Assembly (NCBI GenBank): GCA_018873245.2
Contig: JAEMBT020000004.1
Coordinates: 11,092,652 to 11,156,651, forward strand
Source of the DNA: Archegozetes longisetosus
Taxonomy: Eukaryota; Arthropoda; Arachnida; Sarcoptiformes; Trhypochthoniidae
Direction of reading: 5' to 3'
DNA: 64,000 nucleotides
The position numbers and the translations under genes were made by a program. The notes beneath the pieces are model-generated. The model saw nothing but the letters and a program-made list of their open reading frames with translations. It had not been told where the DNA came from and searched no databases. Shown here in pieces: positions 52,501 through 64,000 of this stretch. How positions within the stretch are numbered: position 1 is the first letter of the stretch; each line of letters starts with the position of its first letter.

Positions 52501-52811
52501 TAAATCAGGCTCTGAACTTGGATCAATTCCTATCTGTTTTGCGTAAAGCACTACGTCTTTTTCCGATCAATTAAGAAATGCAAACAAAATTGAATTTATT
52601 CCAAAAAATTAAACTTTCATGTCAAACTAAGAGAACAGGGATGAGAAATAATTGCATTTAAAAGTCTATTACCTTCCTCTGCGAGATCCTCGACAGAAAT
52701 CGGCAACTCTTTCAAAATAGTGTTTTTGCGTCTCGAGTTTTGCTGACGTGAACCGTTCGATAGCTTAACACCAGTACTGTTTGTAATTTGCTGAATATCA
52801 ATGCTAGTCAT
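49575..52811 (-). CDS. cep164: CEP164-like centriolar distal appendage protein
   Basis: CEP164 sits on the distal appendages of the mother centriole and is needed for docking to membrane and building a cilium. Three exons: 52,673-52,811, 52,445-52,550 and 49,575-52,314. They join in phase to 994 residues from ATG 52,811; an in-frame ATG 15 bp upstream is possible. The start matches the family through EDLAEEVLYAKQIGIDPSSE and PDLLWIAKKGLISSLP. A WW domain follows at about residues 76-108 (W.P..D..GRLYYFN, then SWEHPCDHFYRSL, as in human). Residues 110-425 are acidic, Ser/Asn-rich and disordered. About 427-712 is a long coiled coil, and a basic Ser-rich tail follows. It is shorter than human CEP164 (about 1,460), mainly in the coiled coil. 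A fragment of its last exon is duplicated at 43.3-44.0 kb. Confidence 0.92.
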
Positions 52812-52826
52812 AATGCATTTTTTCAA

Positions 52827-54131
52827 AAAAGTTTGTATAAAAGTTTTCTATTTGGAAGCCCACAAAAAATTAAAAATATTTCCTTTCAGTACATTTAGTT
52901 TGAAATATTTTTGGCAAACTATTTGTGCTCGAACTGTATATTTTATGTTAAATATTTCTTTTTGTGCAGTTTCATAACTAGCTTTTTATGGTAAGGCTTT
53001 TGTTTTGAATTTTTATTTTCCTTTAGTTACCATTGCTATTGGAAACACTGCTTTCCAATTGATCCAATGTATCCCTTGAAGCGCCTCTCATTCCATATGC
53101 GCTTTATATTTTTCGGTGTTTTTCTTCTCTAAGGCAAGCAATATATACCTATTGATGTTTTACGTGAATGCAGTACAGTAACGATTCACTGTTATCTTTA
53201 ATCGAAATTTGATGAATGATAAGTTGATGGCCTAAAATATATATTCGAAGCACAGCTCCAATTTAGACTTGACTCAATGTTAAGCTGAAAGCCAAAATGT
53301 GAGCTTTTCTATTCAGATACTATGATCTCAGATTTAGAGTATATCTAAAGGCAGAAACCCAATATTGCGGAAGTCAAATGACCGAATATCAGAAAATATC
53401 TGAGAGATCAAGTGAAAGAGTGTGACAGAATTATAAGATACAAATCGATAGTAATTAATTGAGAGCAATTCTGCTCATTATATTTAGTTGAATTGGCAAT
53501 GTGTTAGGTATAGCACACTTCAAAATTGTAACTTTTTCTAATTTTTCAAACCCAAAAATAAGTTGAACCGCTGTCAATTAAAAAGATAGTAAATTTCAGG
53601 AAAGTCAAAATCCAAGTTGACTCAAGCGTTAAGTAAAGGAAAACTTGAAGTGAAGTGTATAAAGAGAGTCGTAAACCTCACAAGTCATTAAGATTTCTAT
53701 CAGCATTGATTAGAGATGACAGATTTTCACGTAGATTTTATTTATTGGTTTCATTAATTCCTATTCTTAGAATATTTAGTGAACATAATAAATAAAGAAA
53801 ATTACTTTTTTATGTAATTGTGGTCTTGTGTCGAAAGATATCAAAAGTTAGTCACCACAGAACTGTTGAGGATTAGAGGCTTATGTCATTCAATAAATCC
53901 CTTATCATAGCTATACAAAGACGCAGTTTTCTTCCAACTAAATACCAAATCGTAGTATAAGTCAAAACGTGCAACAAATAGAGCCCACGCTGGGGAAGAG
54001 ATTTATAACTTTATTGTCTAATGGATAAACCAGAAAAAATCTTTAAATGAGTACTAACTCTAATTCTCTTCAGTTAAGTATTATTCTCTCTATATTTCGA
54101 TAATGTAATGCTTCATTGACTACTTGTCTCA

Positions 54132-54133
<2 letters not shown>
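52827..54133. other. cep164 upstream region
   Basis: No gene recognised. It should hold the cep164 promoter. A sequence resembling one half of an RFX X-box, GTTACCATTGCTAT, lies at 53,026-53,039, about 200 bp before the cep164 ATG, with an imperfect right half. Confidence 0.45.

Positions 54134-54177
<44 letters not shown>
54134..54177. repeat. (TC)n microsatellite
   Basis: Twenty-two uninterrupted TC dinucleotides. On the plus strand it precedes a GC-richer segment that ends in a consensus donor at 54,550. This is the same order seen on the minus strand around 10.7-10.86 kb. Confidence 0.95.
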
Positions 54178-54180
<3 letters not shown>

Positions 54181-54199
54181 CGGTGTAATCTCTCCTCTA

Positions 54200-54549
54200 T
54201 TTCCTCAATGATGATTCAGCCGATAGTGCACTTGAATCCCCACTACGTGCATCCCTCTTTTCATTAGAGTTACATATATTGAAAACCAACGTAAAGACAA
54301 GCCTTGTTACCAAAGCTGCTCTACAACTGAAGCTCAAAATCAGGAATCACAATGAGTTTCATCGAACCTTGATATTCGAGTTTAAACTTTTTTGCAAAGT
54401 GTGTGTTCGTTGGGTTGGCTTTATGCTACATTCCGGTTTTGTGCGACACAACACAGTAATACAGATTGTAGTCGAGTTCTCGAAGAGGGAGTGCGCACTA
54501 TCGCAAGGCTGTTGCGAGATAGAGAGAGACTCCAGGACCTGAGGCGCGT
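54200..54549 (+). other. possible non-coding first exon with donor
   Basis: The segment is GC-richer than its flanks, especially 54,460-54,549, and ends GCGCGT|GTAAGTT, a near-perfect donor. ATGs within it meet stops soon or before the donor, so it would be 5' UTR. A TC tract lies just upstream. The right-hand part of the window (54,550-64,000) has no recognised exon, as expected if this starts a gene with a very long first intron. The 5' end was not determined. Confidence 0.35.
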
Positions 54550-57500
54550 GTAAGTTAGTTGTGCATGACTTTAGTTTCATTGAGCAACAAACTCAATCTT
54601 CTCGTCATTCGAAATGTTTCTCTATTCAAATCAATTAAACTGAATAATTTCCACGCATTGTACTCTTTGACCAACTGCTTCGGATTTATAGACATCTATT
54701 GATTATGCTATTTATGTGAAAATAAAGCGCTTTCTCCGTATAAAAAAGTTTGTGTATTCAATTATTTATAGAAAGTTTTCATTAAAGTGTGTGCAAAAAT
54801 GAATTCAAAGTGATTGATGTTCTCGACCAGAAATAGTGTGAAAATAACTCAATTTATTATTAAGTTTATTACTTCAAAATTTACATATGTCTACACTAAT
54901 GGATAAGAGAAATATTTGTCTGAAAAGAATTTCTAACTTAAGTTCTCGGAGTGAGAAAAGTTTTGCATTTTTATCCAATTTAAGTATTTATATAAATAGC
55001 TTAAAAAGTTTTTCAAAATGAATTATGCCACTCGTGAAGACTTGACATTAATGACAATAATCATTATTATTATTACTGTGATAAGTGTTATGAATTTTGG
55101 TGAGTCAGACAATTTTCTCATTAATTCTGTTTAATTAAACACTGAATCAGTAAAAAAATTAATTTAATTAATTATATTGCGTTCTCTGAAACTCTCTCAA
55201 AATGTTTTATTGTTCAGAAGTCGATGTCCTTTCGATTGAAAAAAGTTATCTATTCTTACAATAAGAACATTTTTCGAGCAAATAATCAAATTATTTTTTA
55301 TTTATTTTCAAAGTGATTAATCTTTATTATGTCGTAATAATGAGGTCGTATTCTCAACAAAAAAAAATATGAAAATCTCCCGAGAGATAGATTCAGTTAT
55401 GATCTGAGTCGTATTCATTGGTGCGCACTATATTAATACAATCATTCATTATATTTGTGTAGAGAACCAAAAACTTCTAATTGAATCGCAGAATTAGAGG
55501 ACAAAAGCCAAGTAAACTTCAAATTGAATAGAAGTAGACATAAGTTGTTAGAAGTTATATTTGTGTGGAATGTGTAAACGAAACTTAACCAACTTTGGTG
55601 GTAGTGCAACTTTCTAACAAACTGAGACTGACTCTACTGTAGTATCTGATACTTTATTTCATTTGCACCTCATAAATATGATGCGTATGGTTTCGCATCT
55701 CAATTGCTAGAATCCTCCCTAAATATACACTTTCCCTTCTGGTCTCAAAAGCATCGAATTTGTGCAAATTTTCTTAGTTGTAAACTTTTTGGTTATCTAT
55801 TTATTAAGGCGTTCATTGAGTTTCCCCGCGGTCCGATCTGGGGGTAAATGTATTTCCCGCTGGTTTAAGCTATCAGTTTTCACCCGTGGTTTCATGATTC
55901 GCAGAGGAGGCTAACGAGTGAGAAAAATAGTAGACGTTGTGCAGTAACTTTGCTATAAGTTACAACTGGAGTCCAATTTATTTCATTATTTCATATATCA
56001 CTCGATAGCGTATTTACTTTGCTTTCTTTTCTGTTAACTTTTAACAATAAAGCAGGAAAACCTTTAGCGAAAAAAAGATATACTGATATTATTACAAACA
56101 TATTTCATGTAATGTATCAATTTCTGTTCGACTTCGAGCAATCTGTTAGAGTTTGGGTTTGAAATCATAACTTGCATCTGGATATAACAAATGAAAGTTT
56201 CTAGTATTTGATTACTCGTGAACAAACATTATTATTTAAAATGAAAATTGTAGATTGTTATTTCTTGGTTCGTTTGCTTACTCTCGGATTCAAATATGCT
56301 ATTCTTCAATATAAATAGTATTCGAATTTTCAGATTCTTATCATGAAATATGATGACTTTATGTAAGTCTTGTACAAGAGAAACATGCTTTTTCTTTGAT
56401 AAGAAGTTGTGATCATCTGACAAAAAAGTCTTGATGTATAATACAATTTTCACAGTTAACTGCATGTTTCCCCTGACAACCAAATGATTTGCCGAATGGA
56501 TGCAAAAGAGTAGATACGATTGTAAGTGAATGGTATGCGATACAGAAATCATATACAAATATGTGGTGATTGGATTGGCTTTTCATTTATACATACAGGC
56601 AAGTGATTTGCCCAAATTTTTGCGAGGATGAAGAATCGGTGAAAAGGTTTCTGCAGAGACATAAGTAATCATCGTAGGCTTGTCAGTGGCAGCTGTGTGT
56701 CAAAAATGTGAGAGGAGACAATAATTCATGCATATGTAGAAGTCTTTTTCCCTTTCTGTCAAATGTATTCGTATGAATGAGTGAAAAACTAGGCATTAGT
56801 TATACCCCCTAATGTATTAAAAGCGCGAACAGCATATAGTATCTACACTTTTTAAGGCACCAAAATGGCATAAAACAGTATATTAAATGACATTGAAAGA
56901 CAAGAAAACGTTTCACTAGAGCTTGTATTGTATGCTAAACAGTAATCATTTTATGACTTACATTTGTTTAATGTTTGTCTCTCAATGATACGACTCATAA
57001 ATTCAACATTGGCTTAAAAAACCTTTGAAAAATTGAAAGCCGACTAAATAAACGACATTATATATTATTATGTTATATCGTATCCATTTCTTACTGCTGG
57101 GAAAATGCTGCACACTTTATTACTTTTTGTTTAATAAATTTTTGATATGCTTCTAATGATCAAAAAGTTGAGATAATGATACTTCCTTTCCATCAAAGAA
57201 TAAAGGAACCAAAACAAACTAAAGTAACTTCTCGTCTATACTGTGGCATTATCAGCGAAAAGTGCATTATTTTTGCATTTGATCATCAATTTCCTACTCT
57301 CCCAAATAGTCATTGATTTGTTGATATTATGCATCAATACATATGTAACTTAAGTTCAGACTAACTAACATTTGAGCTCAACTCTACAGTTTGTTAGCCT
57401 ATGATATGATGAGAGACCTAAATAAATGATGCTTTGGTCGAAAACGTGAACGACTTCCTGTTGTCATTAGTCTAGCAGAATGAATGAACTGATTTGAATC

Positions 57501-60500
57501 CCTGCTTTATGAATAACTGCTATAACCATAAGTTCAATAAACAAGGCTTAACTTACATTTTGTTTCTTTTTTTCATTACGTTTCTCGTAGTTTATATGGA
57601 GTGTTTTAATGGCTAAAGTCATCTTGAGATGCTGGTTCGCTGAACTTGTTGGCCAAACATTTAAGCAATGAAAAACAATTTAACGATTTTATTCTCGTTA
57701 ATTATAGAATTAGAGCAAATGTAGCACTTATGAGAATTTCAGTATTCATGTAATACTATCACACATAAAAAATTGCATTAACGCGAAGGTGGGATCGCGT
57801 GATTACTGATTGTTAATAATGGAAATGGATTCATGTTATCTTCATTTAGCTGCAAAAGTCTATACCATTAAAAGAAGTCTAACAGTACTTTTGGCGTGTT
57901 TAGGCTCTGCTAAATTAGTTTCATTGTCTTTCTATTATTATGATCTAAAACTTGAATGCATAAGTTTTATCACTTCTTCCCTCATCCACTGAATTAAATT
58001 TGCATTTTTTAGTTAGACTAAAGCTCAATATCGACAAAAGTGAGCATATATTACATGTACCACTCACTTGTCATTTATGATATACTATATTCTTAATTAT
58101 AAAACGATGAGATGCAGTACTTCTCTTGAGAATTGGTTTTATTATTACTTACTGTTCTTGACGGCTGACTCACAGCCCAACTAAATACCAATTCCTGGTT
58201 TTTGAGAAGCCTCGAAAACTTGTTTAAAAATGAATTTCTAAACCTCTGAAGGGCTAAAATATTATTTTGATTATTCCTATCAAATAGGCTTTTCGTTCTC
58301 TCAGAAGTGGATATGGCGTGAAATGTCATTAAAATAAAGAAAATTTGAAATAACAGAATACAAAATGACAGTTTGATTTAGCTTCGGATTCGCTCAAATG
58401 TCTTGAATAAATACAGTATGAACGGGCAAACTATTGAGAGCTTGGCTTTAAAAACTAAACCATGTCAAAAGCTGCATAAATATTTTGCTACGGATCTGAA
58501 GAGATAGATATTTTGACGAATAGAGCACAGATTTTATAGTTGAGAACTTTACAATAATCATGATTTTGGAACTAATTAGAATTATTTGCTCGCAAAGTAG
58601 GACGTAGTGAGTACTCTGACAGCAATATGCACCATATCTATGCACTTCAAGTAAGCAATACTTAGAAGATGAACGGTTGCTTTCGATTCTAAACACAATT
58701 GTCTTCATTATATTAGATGCGATACCAGTAGTTGATAGCTGTAAGGCTTATTTCTTGCTTAGACAGCGTTTTCTCTTTCAGACAACTGTGGGTTTGTAAA
58801 CGATTTCTTCTTCAAGATTGATTGAAATGTTGAAGTTTGGCTTTGAAGTTGAAAAACTATATTTGTTATCATAATAAGAGGTTAAGTTATATGATCACTT
58901 GATAGGCCGCAACTAATGAGTTGTTTTAAGAAAAGAATAGGTTTACTTAACTCGAAAGTCAATTTCTATCTTGAGTTGTTTGAGGGCTTAAACCACTGAA
59001 AATGAAATATATTTACTTATCTTGTATTCTCTGAAACTACTAACGAATCGATTGGGCATAAGTTAATAACATTATAAGGTTTAAGTGACAGACATTTCAT
59101 TTGCTCAATTCGTTTTCTTCAATTCAATTGACTAAAGTATCACGAATACAATCGAACAACTTTCCGGAATAGACCGCTCTTTTTCAGTATTTTCATCACT
59201 AATAGCGATGTCAATAATTCTGGTGATGTCAATGATTGGTCGCTCAAACACATTACTCAGTAAAGATTTGATTTTTATGATCTTATACTTATTTTGAGAT
59301 TCATAAAGCGTTTCTCTCATCTGGAATAGAGAGAAAGCCAGACTTTAGTAGATTGAGTGCATCATATCAAAAGTTATAATCAGCTTTTGCCCGACTAAAT
59401 CCTACCTTATCGTTACTATTGATGCAATTTTTTCTGTTCGTACATTTCGTGCATCCCATACCCATTGCCTAATACATCGATAGAATAAAGTCCTAACTCT
59501 ATAGCTCTACGGCTTTATTCTATTGACTCGTTTTTTTCAAACGGTGATATCTAAACTTAAATCTATGCTGCTATGCATTTCTCGAGAAAAAAAGGTCAAC
59601 GAAATCTCAGTTAAAATGAACCATTTTTATGGATTCTAAAGAAGAAAAGAAAAGAAACTGATTCTTTTTTATTTGATTTGCAATCCATCTCTCATGCTAT
59701 GAATACATATTGGTTTTTCGTCTGTATCTGTCGAAGAATAGTCGAGCAGTTGTTGAGTCGCAAACTATTCGCAATCTATTATTTGATGCGAGTCTTGTGC
59801 CAGAATTTGTAGTTGTATTCATCCAATAACATGAAGACTAACTTAGTTTGTAGATTAATCCGCTGATGACTGGTATGATTAGGACAGAACGAAAACACAA
59901 TCATTGGTGTGCTTTAAGCTACGAGATTCTATGTTAGATTCGCGCTACATTGCTATACATTTTTGATATTAGCTTTTGATGTGAATGAGATATTCTTTGT
60001 TACTTTTGGCCTTTGAATAATAGAGAAGAACTTACAGGAGATAAGTCTGTCGTGATGTGAACCAATGAATCTTATAAAAACCCCGTATATGGTAATAAAG
60101 CGCATCACTCAAACGTCAACCTATGGATTTCTTAAGCAGCGGTATATAAGTATTCGGCCGTTTGGCAGTCATTTGAATATGAATGGTCTGCACCCATCAG
60201 TTTGAAATGTACAGTATATTGAGTGCTGGTATAATGCGCTCCAAATCGATATAAAAGACATGTTTATGTTGGTTCCCATATATTATTATTTGGTGTGGCA
60301 TTAAGTTTATGCACTACAATAAGTTGCACAGTAAGGTTCGCTTTAGCTCTTGTGTCCATATCTTCTTTTTCAAGGGTCTTGTGAAACCTCCCCATTATTG
60401 GTGAGGAAAATACTTTTAACGTTCGTCTGCTGCCAGTATGTGTTTATTGGAAATACTTTTCTCTCTTTCACTGCTCTACTGCCAGATCCGTCAGAAGTGG

Positions 60501-63500
60501 ATTTGTTGTTTTGGACATTCAATGGAATTACTAAGGCTCTGAATTACATTACCATTTGTGACACTTTCCTTTCAATAAAATGCTAATCGGAATGAGAGGT
60601 CACGAGGCTATGACGAATACTAATGTCACCAGTAATGCAGAAATAAGTTGTGAATATTCATATTTGATTGAATAAACGCATGGAGCAGTTTCGAGATATA
60701 ATGCCACAAACTGTGCAAAACTGTATCTGAGGTTTACTTATGTCCAATCTTTACGCAAAACGAATCATTCATGCGATTCGCGTCATTACACTTAACGCTG
60801 TTGGTCACTGTTTCTGGTCTGTGTTTATTGTTCGACAAAACATTATAACTGATACTTGTGCCCAAGTGATACAAACAGCACTTTATGGACATCAAATACA
60901 ATCAACGATTCCCCACTGCTTTTAACTATTTATATCTCTGTTGTGCGAAGTCAGCAATAATTAATCTCATACAACACGAACTCAATTTTCTCTACAAAGT
61001 CAAGATTTTGTTCAGATTCAGACTCTGATAAACAGTTAATTAGCTAAATATAGAAGTCACTCAAAGAGTTTGTTACTCTAGTAATTGGGCTTTAAATTCA
61101 GTTTTAATAATTAGTTTGATAAGTGCGCTTTATAAGCTATTTTCAAATCAAAACTAGACTTTATCCTATAGTTTAAGTTATTAAAGTTAGAAGAGTCTGT
61201 CTCAATTTTTGATTGCTTCGCAAATATTTTTCAACAATTTGGCAAAAAAATGTTTAGATATGAGTCAATTTTCATAAAATTTTGATGAGATTCAGTTTTC
61301 CATAATCTAATCGTTGTCGGGAAATTGCATAAAACATGCATTTTATAAAAAGAGATCTCAATAACTAATACCTCAATCTAGAGCTGAGAGGTAAAGTATT
61401 CTCTTCTGAGATATATAGAAAGTATATTTTTCTAGATTTCTTTCAAATATCTCAAAGTTTAAAGGAATGCATGAGAAGACTTGAAAATATAATATATGTA
61501 ATATTGAGCTTATTTTGCATTTATTATTGCGCGAGAGATTCTAATAGAGTTATACAAACTGTAAGTGAAGAAACCTTTTTTGTTTTGCACTATTTCAAGC
61601 AATCATATCATAAATCCCATTCCCAGCGGCATCATTAGACTCTTATCTATTCAACGCTTTCATCAGAACTAAAATCATGCCAAAGTTTACGAGATAAAGA
61701 ACTGTAGTTAAAAAAAGTTTGCGCGCATGTATACAAGGCTTTGCTTTTCTGGAAATTGGATCATCAAAAGTCTTTTTTATCCCTTTTAGTTAAGAGTCTT
61801 ACGAATCACCTGCAACCGATTCCCATAGCAACACATTGGCTGCAGGCTTTTCACAACTTGTAACTCACAATTCAGACTAGAGTATAAGTAGAAACTAAAT
61901 TTATTTGTGATTCTGATTTCAGGAATTGATTTGTTGCACAAGAATATGATTTTTGTTTGAAAGATACGGCTAATATTTGTAGGCATTATGATATTGTTGA
62001 AGTAATGTAGTATGACCATAATTTCATAGTTATTACTTAAGAGCGATGTGTAATACTAACTGATTCGTAAGTGCGATATAGTATTAGTTAGACTGCTCCT
62101 ATACTCGTAAAGTGGGCTTATTTTGTCAATGATGCTCATGAGAGCTGCGAAATGATAGACACAAAAATCAATGCTACCATTATAAGAAATAGAAGAGTAG
62201 TTAGAAATGAAAGGATGTGCGTGTCAGAAGGCTTTCGTTTCTTTTCGAGATAATTCGGTTTCTTAAATAACTAAGAATGAATTTATACTTTATTTGACAA
62301 ACAGGTTGTTTGCGGCTCTCTCCAAAGTAAATAATATGAGAACTAAGTTTTCCATGCATAGATTTTTTTCTAGATTTCTGCACTTCATAAAAACAAACGT
62401 GTTTTATTCGATATTTAGTGTTGGAAAGTAGTTTTCTCTTAAACTAATTTAAGCCAACAATTTATTTACTCGAATCCTGTTTTCTTGCTCTCAGTTCAGT
62501 TATTTCGAGTAAATCCTAGCAAAGGATGAGTAATTCACTAAAGCCAGAGTTAAGTCTCATTAAATATCGGTTGAAGGAGGACTTGACTGAGTTTGAAGAG
62601 AGATTCGGATATAGAGAGAGTGCATCTATAATACAGAACTGAATGAAATGCTGCGAATGTTATTCTAGTGGGAAGTCGATTCAAAGTGAGCTTTTCGATT
62701 GATTCAAAACTGGTTTGACAATCGAAACCCTCAGCCAAAATAACAATGAGTACTGAGCTGTTTTCATTTGCAAGTCATGTCTATCTAATCTGATAAATGC
62801 ATACATTGTTTCATGTGATTGGATTCTTGATAAGTTTTTCGCGTATCACTCATCATAATTTGGAAAATTGATAAAACGAGCAAAAGATAACATGAACTAG
62901 AAAAACTGTATCTAAATAACCATTCGATTCGGTTTATAGAGAACGCTTCTCATAACACCAACTTTGATAAACTGTATTAATATTGTATTGGTTGCACTAC
63001 TCGTTCTTGTATATATAATTATAGACTGAATTGTGTACTGAAGATATTTGAGCAACTGGTGATAATAGTTGATGAATGCAAAGTACCCTAATTAATTAGT
63101 CTAAAATGAAATATAATACTTATTTAGATATAAATAAACTTGATGATTATGCTTCAAGTAATAAGCATAGTGCACTGTTCTCATAAACATAAATAGAGGC
63201 TTCTTATCAAAATAATCCTTGTTTTTCATCCGATCAATATTCTTTCAAATTCATGGTTCACTACACTATCCAATGTGGGTAACAGTTTGCATTTTTTTAG
63301 TTTCGCTACGAAAATAACTCATAGTTTGGCTTTCCTAATTTTTAATTAACAAAAATGAAACGTAAAACAGCCGATTAACCTGATTCTTATTAATTGTAGT
63401 TGTCTGAAGAATCTATATAACTGTTTTGTTGCTTACTTTATAAAAGTTTATGAGTTCAAACTTCAAGTTCAAGCTTGTGATATAGTAGTTAATCAAATCT

Positions 63501-64000
63501 AATTAATTTATTGCACTCATTAATGAGTTCAGATCTTTTTTTTGCAACCAGAGCACAGTTTTTAGGTCGTTAATCCTTAACTAAATAAGAGATACCTGCA
63601 TCACCTGATCCATGCCTCTCAGTGTAGTAAAATGACATTAAATTTTAATTTAGAGAAGTAGATGACTCACTACATTAATATAATTAGGCCCTGTAGTGGT
63701 CGCAAGCTTTTAATAAAGTCTGAATATCTTATTACGATTTAGACTATATTGGGCTAAAAGAGAATTTCAGAAACTCAAAGGCTTTAGAAACATTAGGAAT
63801 TTCTGAATTTTAACAATAATAACTGTTATTTTCGTCCTTAGTCTCTAATCGAGTGATTAAAGATTGCTGTCTATATGCTAATGCAATAAATGTGAATTTA
63901 ATGATCAGCTCTGGGAACTTTTTCATTACATATTATATCGACTTGAATTGAGCACTTCATTCAAGTGCTTTTAAGGGCTATTCAAATAGTTTGATCGTAA
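54550..64000. other. gene-free stretch at the right edge
   Basis: No exon or RNA gene recognised in about 9.5 kb. Texture is like the left flank: AT-rich with scattered GC-richer patches. A GC patch at 55.83-55.92 kb and a TATA/initiator pair at 60,143-60,174 are described separately. It could be the first intron of a gene beginning near 54.5 kb. Confidence 0.5.
60143..60174 (+). promoter_or_regulatory. candidate TATA plus initiator core promoter
   Basis: TATATAAG at 60,143-60,150 is followed by TCATTT at 60,169-60,174, which fits the arthropod initiator TCAKTY. The initiator A (60,171) is 28 bp from the first T of the TATA box, the usual spacing. No coding frame of note follows, so the transcript, if any, is unknown. 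Confidence 0.3.

Noticed and set aside
54279..54542. 87-codon plus-strand frame in the possible first exon
   Set aside because: It has a weak composition, stops just before the donor and resembles nothing known; the non-coding reading is preferred.
56232..56558. 108-codon minus-strand frame in the right flank
   Set aside because: It is rich in Ile, Phe, Lys and His, has no signal or family motif, and starts in no special context.

Overview
The window is AT-rich nuclear DNA from an animal. Its coding genes have short GT-AG introns of about 60-90 bp, mixed with multi-kilobase stretches that carry no recognisable exon. The Robo receptor matches arthropod Robo1 most closely (CC0 motif DYAEVDT.NL.TFY, the phrase SPDLQTGW.VAA.RV). 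An arthropod is therefore likely. The AT richness, tiny introns and gene content would fit a mite or other small chelicerate, but the species is an inference and was not tested.

Layout. 1-10,668: no recognisable exon, probably intron of a gene whose candidate first coding exon lies at 10,669-10,726 (minus), behind a TC repeat. 10,870-16,546: no exon recognised, presumably 5' intron of robo. 16,547-21,352 (plus): the Ig2-to-C-terminus part of roundabout. 22,938-23,539 (minus): 6-pyruvoyl tetrahydropterin synthase. 26,916-28,901 (plus): TCP11-like protein 1. 29,614-31,191 (minus): RPAP2/Rtr1 CTD phosphatase. 32,400-33,470 (minus): unidentified coding fragments with plausible splice sites. 34,433-36,143 (minus): out at first (OAF). 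36,200-43,250: nothing recognised. 43,285-44,048 (plus): a broken, inverted partial copy of cep164. 44,362-45,036 (minus): a small secreted or membrane-inserted protein of unknown function. 47,300-48,280: AGCT-rich repeats and a possible hAT-type transposase scrap. 49,575-52,811 (minus): cep164. 54,134-64,000: a TC repeat, a possible non-coding first exon with a strong donor, and then about 9.5 kb without recognisable exons.

The genes do not form a pathway. They cover axon guidance (robo), tetrahydrobiopterin synthesis (PTS), RNA polymerase II CTD dephosphorylation (RPAP2), a secreted protein (OAF), centriole/cilium assembly (cep164) and a conserved cytosolic protein (TCP11L1). Neighbours are mostly convergent or divergent with their own short flanks, as in an ordinary compact animal genome.

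Exon models were built by eye from reading frames, splice dinucleotides, phase and recalled family sequence. For robo, PTS, TCP11L1, OAF and cep164 the joined exons keep frame exactly, which is strong internal support. I found no convincing new biological system. The most interesting items are the inverted cep164 duplication, the stop-free 72-nt robo intron, the unidentified minus-strand fragments at 32.4-33.5 kb, and first-exon/promoter signatures in the gene-free flanks.
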